Part shown: piece by piece, positions 1 through 5,760 of the stretch
Layout of the letters: every line of letters starts with the position of its first letter
Numbering within the stretch: the first letter of the stretch is position 1
Assembly: GCA_012728465.1 (NCBI GenBank)
Contig: JAAYFB010000245.1
Location: forward strand, 1-18,305
DNA length: 18,305 nucleotides
Origin: Proteiniphilum sp.
GTDB lineage: Bacteria > Bacteroidota > Bacteroidia > Bacteroidales > Dysgonomonadaceae
Reading direction: 5' to 3'
The notes under the pieces: model-generated
What the model was told of the DNA's origin: nothing
The model's input: the letters and a program-made list of their open reading frames with translations, nothing else
Databases searched by the model: none
Program-made: the position numbers and the translations under genes

Positions 1-116
1 AGTTCGTCAGGTGGTAAATACAACGTAAAATAAGAGAATATAAGAATAAGTAGGAGCAATATAGCAAAAATGCCTGTCCCCACTATTCCACCTATTTTTT
101 CTCTTGTCATTTCCAT
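1..116 (-). CDS. tonB: TonB-like energy transducer, N-terminal fragment (cut by window edge)
   Basis: Only about 38 codons are visible. They read MEMTREKIGGIVGTGIFAIL and then a run of Leu, Ile and Phe ending YFTLYLPPDEL. This is a short cytoplasmic N-terminus followed by one membrane-spanning helix at about residues 9-31, the usual start of a TonB/TolA-type periplasmic protein. The call rests mainly on context: it lies 34 bp downstream of exbD on the same strand, in the order exbB-exbD-tonB common in Bacteroidetes. TonB would couple the proton-motive-force motor to TonB-dependent outer-membrane receptors. An in-frame ATG two codons later (position 110) is an equally possible start. The diagnostic C-terminal TonB domain lies outside the window. 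Confidence 0.6.
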   Translation of the reverse strand, partial: MEMTREKIGGIVGTGIFAILLLLILIFSYFTLYLPPDE

Positions 117-150
117 AAAGTAAATGCGTTATATATAAACTAATCAGACC

Positions 151-558
151 TTAGTTTGGCCTTGTCATTAGCACCATCTTAAATTTATTCTGATTTGCAA
201 TATCCAGAATTCTAACTATTTCTCTGTATGGCACTTCTTCGTCTGCATACAGGGCTACAAAAATGTCTGGATCTGCAGTATATGCACTTTGCAAGAAGGG
301 AGTTATATCATCAAAGGTAACCATACGTTCCTTTTCATTTGCATTTGCCACATAGTAAGTCAAATCCTTATCTATGGTTACCCTTGTTATAGGCTTTGCC
401 TGTGCTTGTTGTTGCGATTGTGGCAACAATACCTTTATTGCATTAGGCACCACAATAGTTGAAGTAATCATAAAGAAGATCAACAACAGAAATATAACAT
501 CCGTCATAGATGCCATACTAAAATTTGCTTCTAAGTTGAATCGTTGTTTTAATGCCAT
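151..558 (-). CDS. exbD: ExbD/TolR-type biopolymer transport protein
   Basis: This 135-residue protein is normal in length for ExbD. It has a short cytoplasmic N-terminus, one transmembrane helix at about residues 15-38 and a periplasmic domain. The helix contains an acidic residue in the motif MTDVIFLLLIFFMITS (Asp20), matching the conserved proton-path aspartate of ExbD/TolR. The periplasmic part has the expected pattern of a TIDKDLTYYV strand, a VALYADEEVPY segment and an LMTRPN end. ExbD forms the inner-membrane motor with ExbB and drives TonB using the proton motive force. It sits 51 bp after exbB and 34 bp before the tonB-like gene, so co-transcription is likely. A TolR role is possible, but no other tol-pal gene is visible. 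Confidence 0.93.
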   Translation of the reverse strand: MALKQRFNLEANFSMASMTDVIFLLLIFFMITSTIVVPNAIKVLLPQSQQQAQAKPITRVTIDKDLTYYVANANEKERMVTFDDITPFLQSAYTADPDIFVALYADEEVPYREIVRILDIANQNKFKMVLMTRPN

Positions 559-609
559 TTGCTTATTATATTGATTTTAATGAATGCTCGGTTAAACACT
601 TGCCAAAAG

Positions 610-1311
610 CTATGCAACAGGCTCATTCAATATATCCATAAATTCCATAATTCGCATCTCAAGCTTATTTACAATACCTTTTATCCTAGTAGTTAGATAA
701 TTGAATGCAAACAAAGCTATAATACCTACAACAAGACCACCAACAGTAGTAACTAGTGCTTCGTAAATACCAGTGGATAATATATTTACATCCACATTGG
801 CACCTGCACTTGCCATACTCATAAATGCTTTAACCATACCCGTCACAGTTCCTAAGAAACCAATCATGGGTGCACCCGCTGCAGCTGTAGCCAATAGTGG
901 CAAACCTTTTTCCAGTTTTGAAATCTCAATATTACCTTGGTTTTCAATAGCCGACATAACATCTGATGTGGGTCGTCCCAAGCGAGTAATTCCCTTTTCA
1001 ACCATGCGAGATGAAGGAGAGTCAGTATTTCGACACAATGACAATGCTGTATCTATTTTGCCATCCAGTATGTAGTCTTTTATTCGATTCATAAACGAAT
1101 CGTCTTCTTTCCCTGATTTGTTTATCACTAATGTTCTTTCTATTAGCACATAGACTGATAGCAACAATAGCAACAACAACACAACCATAATCCAACCACC
1201 CTTAAACGCTAAGTCAAGGGCATTCATAGTAGTCACTGTTTCAATATCTGCAGCTGCTTGTCCAAATTGATTCATTGTATCCTGTGCTGCGGTAATCTGT
1301 AATAGATTCAT
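610..1311 (-). CDS. exbB: ExbB/TolQ/MotA-family proton channel protein
   Basis: This 233-residue protein has three membrane segments, at about 39-58, 137-162 and 184-206, with a large cytoplasmic loop between the first two. That is the ExbB/TolQ topology. The conserved core reads ATAAAGAPMIGFLGTVTGMV at 141-160, followed by an ALVTTVGGLVVGI segment; both are hallmarks of MotA/TolQ/ExbB channels. The first 38 residues are a polar extension before helix 1. Helix 1 contains seven consecutive leucines (45-51), encoded by a CAA-rich tract on the plus strand. ExbB assembles around ExbD to form the motor that energises TonB. It starts 46 bp after pdxJ, and I see no promoter-like box in that gap, so read-through from pdxJ is likely. 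Confidence 0.94.
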   Translation of the reverse strand: MNLLQITAAQDTMNQFGQAAADIETVTTMNALDLAFKGGWIMVVLLLLLLLSVYVLIERTLVINKSGKEDDSFMNRIKDYILDGKIDTALSLCRNTDSPSSRMVEKGITRLGRPTSDVMSAIENQGNIEISKLEKGLPLLATAAAGAPMIGFLGTVTGMVKAFMSMASAGANVDVNILSTGIYEALVTTVGGLVVGIIALFAFNYLTTRIKGIVNKLEMRIMEFMDILNEPVA

Positions 1312-1357
1312 TGTGTCAATTATTTTAGTTTCTGATTATAAAAGTAGTATTATTTTA

Positions 1358-2092
1358 TTACTTATCTATTTTTGGGTCATCATTTAAGCATTTTTTATAT
1401 GCTTTTATCGTATTTTCTAGCCCATAGTACAGAGCATCACTAATTAGGGAGTGTCCTATTGATACCTCTTTTAGCCAAGGAATATTCTTATAGAGGTAGT
1501 TTAGGTTATCAAGGTTTAAATCATGACCAGCATTTATGCCTAGCCCTAGCTTTTTTGCAAATTCAGCCGCTGCCACATATGGTGCCACAGCCTCTTCCCT
1601 ATTTTTTGAATATTTTTCGGCATATGGCCCTGTGTATAGTTCTATTCTATCTGCTCCTATATCAGCAACCATGCCTATCATCTCAATACTTGGATCAACA
1701 AATATGGATGTTCTAACGCCGATTGCTTTAAATTCGGCAACAACATCAGTAAGAAAATCTTTATGCATCACTGTATTCCATCCTGCATTAGATGTCAACG
1801 CATTGTCAGCATCGGGAACCAATGTAACCTGATTGGGTCTGATACGTTCTATCAACGACACAAATTTTTGATTGGGATTACCCTCAATATTAAATTCTGT
1901 TGTAATTTTTGTTTGTAAATCAAAAACATCAGCATAAGTGATGTGCCTCTCATCGGGACGTGGATGAATAGTAATACCATTGGCTCCAAATTTTTGACAA
2001 TCTATTGCCACTTGCACTAAGTCTGGAATGTTGCCTCCTCTTGAATTCCTAATTGTTGCAACTTTATTGATATTTACGCTAAGCTTTGTCAT
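1358..2092 (-). CDS. pdxJ: pyridoxine 5'-phosphate synthase
   Basis: PdxJ catalyses the last ring-closing step of DXP-dependent vitamin B6 synthesis. It condenses 1-deoxyxylulose 5-phosphate with 3-amino-2-oxopropyl phosphate to give pyridoxine 5'-phosphate. The 244-residue protein has the usual length of this TIM barrel. It begins [18 protein letters not shown] and carries the family signature HPRPDERHI at 43-51, whose His and Arg residues bind substrate phosphate and participate in catalysis. Other typical segments are [27 protein letters not shown] and a late [16 protein letters not shown]. It is the first gene of a minus-strand unit leading into exbB-exbD-tonB and is divergent from the ACT-like gene at 2249. 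The start ATG at 2092 gives the standard N-terminus. Confidence 0.97.
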   Translation of the reverse strand: MTKLSVNINKVATIRNSRGGNIPDLVQVAIDCQKFGANGITIHPRPDERHITYADVFDLQTKITTEFNIEGNPNQKFVSLIERIRPNQVTLVPDADNALTSNAGWNTVMHKDFLTDVVAEFKAIGVRTSIFVDPSIEMIGMVADIGADRIELYTGPYAEKYSKNREEAVAPYVAAAEFAKKLGLGINAGHDLNLDNLNYLYKNIPWLKEVSIGHSLISDALYYGLENTIKAYKKCLNDDPKIDK

Positions 2093-2189
2093 TTCTCTTA
2101 TTTAAATAATAACCTTCAGATAGTTTCTAATTTAGAACTAACAATAAACAATAAATATCACAATTTTATTTTATCCTCAAAATATTTAC

Positions 2190-2197
2190 CATCTTTG
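2190..2197 (+). promoter_or_regulatory. possible -7 promoter element for the ACT-like gene and nadK
   Basis: CATCTTTG matches the Bacteroidetes -7 consensus TAnnTTTG at all but one position and lies 51 bp before the ATG at 2249. I find no clear TTTG -33 element at the expected spacing. Such boxes occur by chance in AT-rich DNA, so this rests mainly on position. Confidence 0.35.
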
Positions 2198-2207
2198 TAA
2201 TTCAATA

Positions 2208-2215
2208 CAAAAATA
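2208..2215 (-). promoter_or_regulatory. possible -7 promoter element for pdxJ
   Basis: Read on the minus strand this is TATTTTTG, a full match to TAnnTTTG, 115 bp upstream of the pdxJ start. With the plus-strand box at 2190 it would make closely packed divergent promoters in the 156-bp gap. No convincing -33 element accompanies it. Confidence 0.3.
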
Positions 2216-2248
2216 GCACGAAATAACGGCATTGCCTAAAAAAAACAG

Positions 2249-2620
2249 ATGAAAGATTTTATTGAACAACAAATACAGAGTCAAAGCCTATCATTCAATA
2301 CGGATAACTTTTTGGGTCTTTCAAATACAGAGAACTCATTGATTGTTATTGAATGTTCGCTTATTGATTACTCTCTAACTGATATTGCACGCATCGTGGA
2401 GAGTAATAATGCCCATGTAATGAATTTGTTTGTTCTTCCCATTGTTGATGGCAACACTCTGCTTATTTCAATTAAGCTTAACCTCATTGATGTTTCACCC
2501 GTACTAATGAGTCTAGAGCGATTTAACTACAAAATAGTATATTACCTGATGAAAGAAGGTGTGGTTACTGACACTCACAAAGAAAGACTTGATGAATTGC
2601 TATACTACCTAGACATGTAG
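2249..2620 (+). CDS. ACT-like domain protein, apparent remnant of a CBS-ACT family member
   Basis: This 123-residue soluble protein has no signal peptide. From about residue 28 it looks like a single ACT-type alpha/beta domain: strand NSLIVIECSLIDYSLTDIAR, helix ARIVESNNAHV, strands VMNLFVLPIVDGN and LLISIKLNLIDV, helix VLMSLERFNYKI, then a tail ending LDELLYYLDM. From memory of the family, this matches the C-terminal part of a roughly 220-residue Bacteroidetes protein with two N-terminal CBS domains, often found beside nadK. Here the CBS pair is absent: an in-frame TAA at 2237-2239 lies just upstream of the ATG, and only 156 bp separate it from pdxJ. It precedes nadK by 111 bp on the same strand, so a link to NAD(P) control is possible but unproven. 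Confidence 0.7.
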   Translation: MKDFIEQQIQSQSLSFNTDNFLGLSNTENSLIVIECSLIDYSLTDIARIVESNNAHVMNLFVLPIVDGNTLLISIKLNLIDVSPVLMSLERFNYKIVYYLMKEGVVTDTHKERLDELLYYLDM

Positions 2621-2731
2621 TAGTGAAATGTATATTTTAATAACGTATTTACATACTTGAAGTAAATCATCGTAGTACCCCAAATAAAAAAGTAAAAAGA
2701 ATAATTACTAAAAAAGAACACTTATAAGTTT

Positions 2732-3610
2732 ATGAAAGTAGCACTATTCGGAAGTTCATTCAATAAGCAAGCACCTAAGGCTGAATCTCAAATCATTACA
2801 GTGTGTATGTTTTTGCATAGCCGAGCTAGCCAAGTTTTTCTTAATCAATCATTATATCAATCGCTGTCCAAACAAGGACAACTAATGCTTAAGGAACTTT
2901 GCACCCCTTTTACAGACTTACCTGATGCTGACATTGCATTAAGCATCGGAGGTGATGGAACTTTTTTGAGGACGGCAAATACTGTTGGCCGCTCTGGAAT
3001 GCCCGTATTAGGAATTAACACTGGAAGACTTGGATTTTTGGCCGACATCAACTTTCACGATTTAGATGAAACACTTGATGAAATTTTCAATGGTGAATAC
3101 ATTATTGAGGAGAGACAGCTACTCGAAGTAAGTAATAATAAAAGCGGAGCCGAATCTCAATACGCGTTAAACGAAGTTGCTTTACTGAAACAAGACACCT
3201 CGTCGATGCTAACAATACACACATACATTGACAATGATTACCTAACGTCATATCAAGCAGATGGACTAATAGTTGCTACTCCTACGGGTTCAACTGCTTA
3301 TGCACTTAGTGTAGGGGGCCCGATATTGATGCCAAAATCATCTAGTCTGGTTTTAGCACCTATTGCTCCTCACAACCTTACATCAAGACCACTTGTTGTA
3401 AATGATGACGTGAAAATAAGAATAAAAACTGAAAGCAGAAGCAATACTTTTCTAGTCTCTACCGATGGCAACTCGAATATTTTTAAAACCTCTACTGAAA
3501 TTAGTATCTCTAGGGCAGACTACACACTGAAAGTGATAAAAAGAGTGGGGCACAGCTTTTATGATACACTACGAGACAAATTGCTATGGGGTGTGGATGT
3601 AAGAAAATAA
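2732..3610 (+). CDS. nadK: NAD kinase
   Basis: This enzyme phosphorylates NAD to NADP in the cytoplasm using ATP or polyphosphate. The 292-residue protein has the normal length and every family signature. These are GGDGTFLRT at 73-81 with the catalytic GGDG, the segment LGINTGRLGFLAD at 93-105, the NE motif at 147-148 (ALNEVALLK), and the glycine- and threonine-rich segment DGLIVATPTGSTAYALSVGG at 177-196 that binds the substrate. The DGNSN segment near 245-249 fits the late family motif. The start at 2732 gives the expected beta-strand opening MKVALFGSSF. The 111 bp before it hold no clear promoter box, so transcription with the ACT-like gene is plausible. I see no hairpin terminator just after its stop. 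Confidence 0.97.
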   Translation: MKVALFGSSFNKQAPKAESQIITVCMFLHSRASQVFLNQSLYQSLSKQGQLMLKELCTPFTDLPDADIALSIGGDGTFLRTANTVGRSGMPVLGINTGRLGFLADINFHDLDETLDEIFNGEYIIEERQLLEVSNNKSGAESQYALNEVALLKQDTSSMLTIHTYIDNDYLTSYQADGLIVATPTGSTAYALSVGGPILMPKSSSLVLAPIAPHNLTSRPLVVNDDVKIRIKTESRSNTFLVSTDGNSNIFKTSTEISISRADYTLKVIKRVGHSFYDTLRDKLLWGVDVRK

Positions 3611-3884
3611 ACAAATATCCTACTTCATTTTTACTGTGAAACAATTGCGTACTAATTATTGCAGAATAAAAGAAAAAGAGGTGCAAATCAAAAACAAAAA
3701 GATAGCACTATGTCTAGAGAAAAGCAAATTTAACATTTAGAGTAAGTGATAAAAATATATAGTTAACCAATTTAACTGTGTCGAAAATATCGTTGTTAAT
3801 ATTTTAACCAAAAACAATACCATAAAACACTCAATCACCTAATATTCAAACACAAACCATTTTAGCAATTGTAAATCTTACTGC
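3611..3884. other. gene-free stretch before the palindrome array
   Basis: This AT-rich DNA between the nadK stop and the first array palindrome has no credible reading frame. It holds two short inverted repeats built on the same half-site: AGTTAA/TTAACT with a 5-nt centre at 3761-3777, and GTTAA/TTAAC with a 4-nt centre at 3795-3808. Neither has a following T-run that would make a good terminator. A minus-strand TAnnTTTG match at 3725-3732 has no gene to serve and is probably chance. Confidence 0.5.
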
Positions 3885-4050
3885 AAAACCAACTTTGGTT
3901 TTAGACTTTATAAAAAAATGAAGACTTAAACCAACTTTGGTTTTACTAATTTCATTCACTTTTCATACTGTTTCTAGGTTGTGATGACTATTTATTATTC
4001 AAACCAAGCCTTAAAGGTTAATGAAAGTTACAAAATGGCGTAAAATGGGC

Positions 4051-4110
4051 AAAACCAACATTGGTTTTAGTTCACCTGAAAGTATTTAAATCAAATGCAA
4101 TGTTGGTTTT
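4051..4110 (+). repeat. 60-bp direct repeat, copy 1
   Basis: This copy contains array palindromes 3 and 4 plus the 24 bp between them. It aligns with 4261-4319 with five mismatches and one single-base gap. The segment between the palindromes contains a smaller inverted repeat, TTCA-CC-TGAA, at 4071-4080. The conserved linker shows that the units arose by duplication and are not merely scattered binding sites. Confidence 0.85.
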
Positions 4111-4260
4111 ACATTGATTTTTTTGAAAATCTTCAATTCAATGTTGGAAAAGCATCGAAAATTTCCATATAATACCAATCCAGAGTAGGAATGAGCGCAA
4201 CACATCACAAAATATGTAAAAATAACATCAAAATAGACACAAATTATTAATAAAGTTTTC

Positions 4261-4319
4261 AAAACAATATTGGTTTTTGTTCACTTGAAAATATTTAAAT
4301 CAAATCCAATGTTGGTTTT
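4261..4319 (+). repeat. 60-bp direct repeat, copy 2
   Basis: This is the second copy of the paired-palindrome unit, 210 bp (five 42-bp steps) after copy 1. Its linker keeps the inner inverted repeat as TTCA-CT-TGAA at 4280-4289. One base is missing from the left arm of its first palindrome, yet the distance between palindrome centres is still 42 bp. Confidence 0.85.
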
Positions 4320-4503
4320 TGTTCAAATTATTTCAAAAGTAGTAAAACCAAAGTTGGATTGACAGTAAATAATTTCAATAATTGTAGAATCAATCATGGT
4401 ATTACAGTAATATATTTAGTAAGGCATAAAAATGTCTATGCCAGATATTCACATAAGGTATTAGTCTTAGTAGTAGCATTTTCACATAATAGCTATAAAG
4501 CAA

Positions 4504-4540
4504 TAAAGTCGGATGAACTTATTTTATTCATCCGACTTTA
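4504..4540 (-). terminator. hairpin terminator downstream of the distal ompH gene
   Basis: Perfect 14-nt inverted arms (4504-4517 and 4527-4540, TAAAGTCGGATGAA and its complement) enclose a 9-nt loop. On the minus strand the stem is followed by a T-rich run (TTGCTTTAT), and it begins 46 nt after the ompH stop. It fits an intrinsic terminator for the envelope operon. It is less convincing for the plus strand. Confidence 0.75.
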
Positions 4541-4585
4541 TATGATGTTTGTACCGCAACAATTAATGCGTTGTAACCATTAATC

Positions 4586-5095
4586 TTAGATACCAAGTTT
4601 TGTTTTCACAAATGCTGTAGCATTAACTGACGCATCGTTTATATAAACTATTGGAGACTGTTGTGTTGAGATATCAAAGATATATGCATATCCTTTCTCA
4701 TCACCCACCTCTTTTATAGCTTTAGATATTTTCTCTTGAATAGGTGCTAAAAGCTTCTGTTGTAACTCTTGCATCTCTCTTCCGCTATTCTGTTGAAACA
4801 TTTGATATCTTTCGCCAATTTGTTCAAGTTGTTTTTGTTGATCAGCTTTAGTTGCTTCAGAAGCAGTATCGAAAGTTTTTTGAAACTCTTCAGCCTTTTT
4901 GTTGTATTCTGCTATAAGCGCTTCCCCATCTTTAGTAATGGATTCCTGCTTTTTGGTTAACTGCTCTTCTATTCCTGGCAATTCAGGCATAAGGCTAAAG
5001 ATTTCCGCAGCATTCACGTATGCTACAGTGTTGTTCTGAGCAATTGCCACCATAGGAGCTATTGCCAGCAATAATACTATTAATTTTTTGGTCAT
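4586..5095 (-). CDS. ompH: OmpH/Skp-family periplasmic chaperone (distal copy)
   Basis: This 169-residue secreted protein has a signal peptide (TKKLIVLLLAIAPMVAIAQ) with likely cleavage after AIA or AQ near residue 20. The mature part opens NNTVAYVNAAEIFSLMPELP, like the Skp strand that reports YVDxxxIF. A long Lys/Glu/Gln-rich helical region at about 40-125 would form the coiled-coil tentacle, and a short strand-rich end (YAYIFDISTQQSPIVYIND) completes the trimer base. Skp/OmpH holds unfolded outer-membrane proteins in the periplasm for delivery to BamA. It is the second of two adjacent paralogues downstream of bamA, separated from the first by 63 bp that contain a good promoter box. A strong hairpin terminator follows. 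Confidence 0.92.
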   Translation of the reverse strand: MTKKLIVLLLAIAPMVAIAQNNTVAYVNAAEIFSLMPELPGIEEQLTKKQESITKDGEALIAEYNKKAEEFQKTFDTASEATKADQQKQLEQIGERYQMFQQNSGREMQELQQKLLAPIQEKISKAIKEVGDEKGYAYIFDISTQQSPIVYINDASVNATAFVKTKLGI

Positions 5096-5135
5096 AATAA
5101 AAATGAATAATGTTTGTTAGTTCTTAAATTGTGCA

Positions 5136-5143
5136 CAAAGGTA
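5136..5143 (-). promoter_or_regulatory. -7 promoter element for the distal ompH
   Basis: Read on the minus strand this is TACCTTTG, a full match to the Bacteroidetes -7 box TAnnTTTG. It lies 40 bp before the ATG at 5095, inside the 63-bp gap between the two ompH genes. I see no TTTG at the ideal -33 spacing. It suggests that the distal copy can be transcribed independently. Confidence 0.5.
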
Positions 5144-5158
5144 ATATATATTTGATTA

Positions 5159-5671
5159 CTAATATCCTAATAGTGTCAAAACTTGATCGCTGATATCAAT
5201 ACTTGGTGATGCAAATATTATTGATGATGCAGATGATCTATCTAATACTACTTGATAACCATCAGCCGCAGCAATTTCTTTTACAGCCTCATATATGTTG
5301 TCTTGAATTGGCTTCATAAAGGCTTCACGTCGTTTAAACAGTTCACCTTGACTACCAAAGTATGAGTCTCTAAGTTTATTAATTTCGTTCTCTTTTGAAA
5401 CAATTTCGTTCTCACGTTTTGTTTTTTCCTCTCCTGCCAAGAACACTAGGTCAGCTTGATACTTTTTGTACATAGCCTCTACCTCTTTGGCAGACTTATC
5501 TATTTCATCTTGCCACTGTTTTGAAAGTGATTCTAGCTGTTTGTTACTATTCTCAAAAGAAGGTATTTTGCCCAATATATACTCCATATCTATAAGAGCA
5601 TACTTTTGTGCATAGCTAGCTGATGTAGTTAGCGTTATTAATAGTATTGAAAGTAAAATAGTTTTCTTCAT
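5159..5671 (-). CDS. ompH: OmpH/Skp-family periplasmic chaperone (bamA-proximal copy)
   Basis: This 170-residue secreted protein has a clear signal peptide (MKKTILLSILLITLTTSASYAQ, cleavage near residue 22). The mature start KYALIDMEYILGKIPSFE matches the Skp/OmpH opening strand. A long charged coiled coil follows at about 40-130 (QLESLSKQWQDEIDKSAKEV and onwards), then a small C-terminal strand region (YQVVLDRSSASSIIFASPSI). It would act as a periplasmic holdase for unfolded outer-membrane proteins. It lies 89 bp downstream of bamA on the same strand, the usual Bacteroidetes arrangement. It is a diverged paralogue of the next gene, similar in length and layout. I see no promoter box directly upstream, so transcription from bamA is likely. 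Confidence 0.93.
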   Translation of the reverse strand: MKKTILLSILLITLTTSASYAQKYALIDMEYILGKIPSFENSNKQLESLSKQWQDEIDKSAKEVEAMYKKYQADLVFLAGEEKTKRENEIVSKENEINKLRDSYFGSQGELFKRREAFMKPIQDNIYEAVKEIAAADGYQVVLDRSSASSIIFASPSIDISDQVLTLLGY

Positions 5672-5760
5672 AATGCTATTCTTTTTATTTGTTATACAGA
5701 ATAGAGACTAGTGAAATAAAAAAACGTTTATATCTAAATAGATAAATAATATTAAATCAC

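Larger units (their letters stand above)
3885..4361. repeat. phased array of eight 18-bp palindromes, consensus AAAACCAA-NN-TTGGTTTT
   Basis: Eight sites share two 8-nt inverted arms around a 2-nt centre. They are 3885-3902 (16/16 arm matches), 3927-3944 (15), 4051-4068 (16), 4093-4110 (14), 4134-4151 (weak, 9, core CAATGTTGG kept), 4260-4277 (14), 4302-4319 (15) and 4344-4361 (14). Their centres are 3893.5, 3935.5, 4059.5, 4101.5, 4142.5, 4268.5, 4310.5 and 4352.5. Neighbouring sites are therefore 42, 124, 42, 41, 126, 42 and 42 bp apart, close to multiples of 42, which is four turns of B-DNA. The DNA between sites is partly related from unit to unit. The array lies between the ends of two convergent genes. 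It could be an operator or architectural array, a degenerate 42-bp satellite, or a REP-like repeat family; the sequence alone does not decide. Confidence 0.85.

Noticed and set aside
4051..4319. parS-like centromere site, because TTCACNTGAA sits between palindromes
   Set aside because: The motif is shorter than the usual parS 16-mer and lacks its GTTTC/GAAAC arms, no parA or parB gene is present, and the larger repeated element has a different sequence.
3885..4361. CRISPR array
   Set aside because: The repeated element is only 18 bp and palindromic, copies vary, the intervals between are 23-24 bp or much longer and are partly related to one another, and no cas gene is present in the window.
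4504..4540. REP element or attachment site
   Set aside because: The hairpin is single copy, correctly placed 46 nt after a gene end, and followed by T-rich DNA on that gene's strand, so a terminator explains it.
4359..4583. A 74-codon plus-strand open frame starting with TTG
   Set aside because: It begins inside the last array palindrome, runs through the terminator hairpin, has no protein-like pattern and no family resemblance, and uses a weak start codon.
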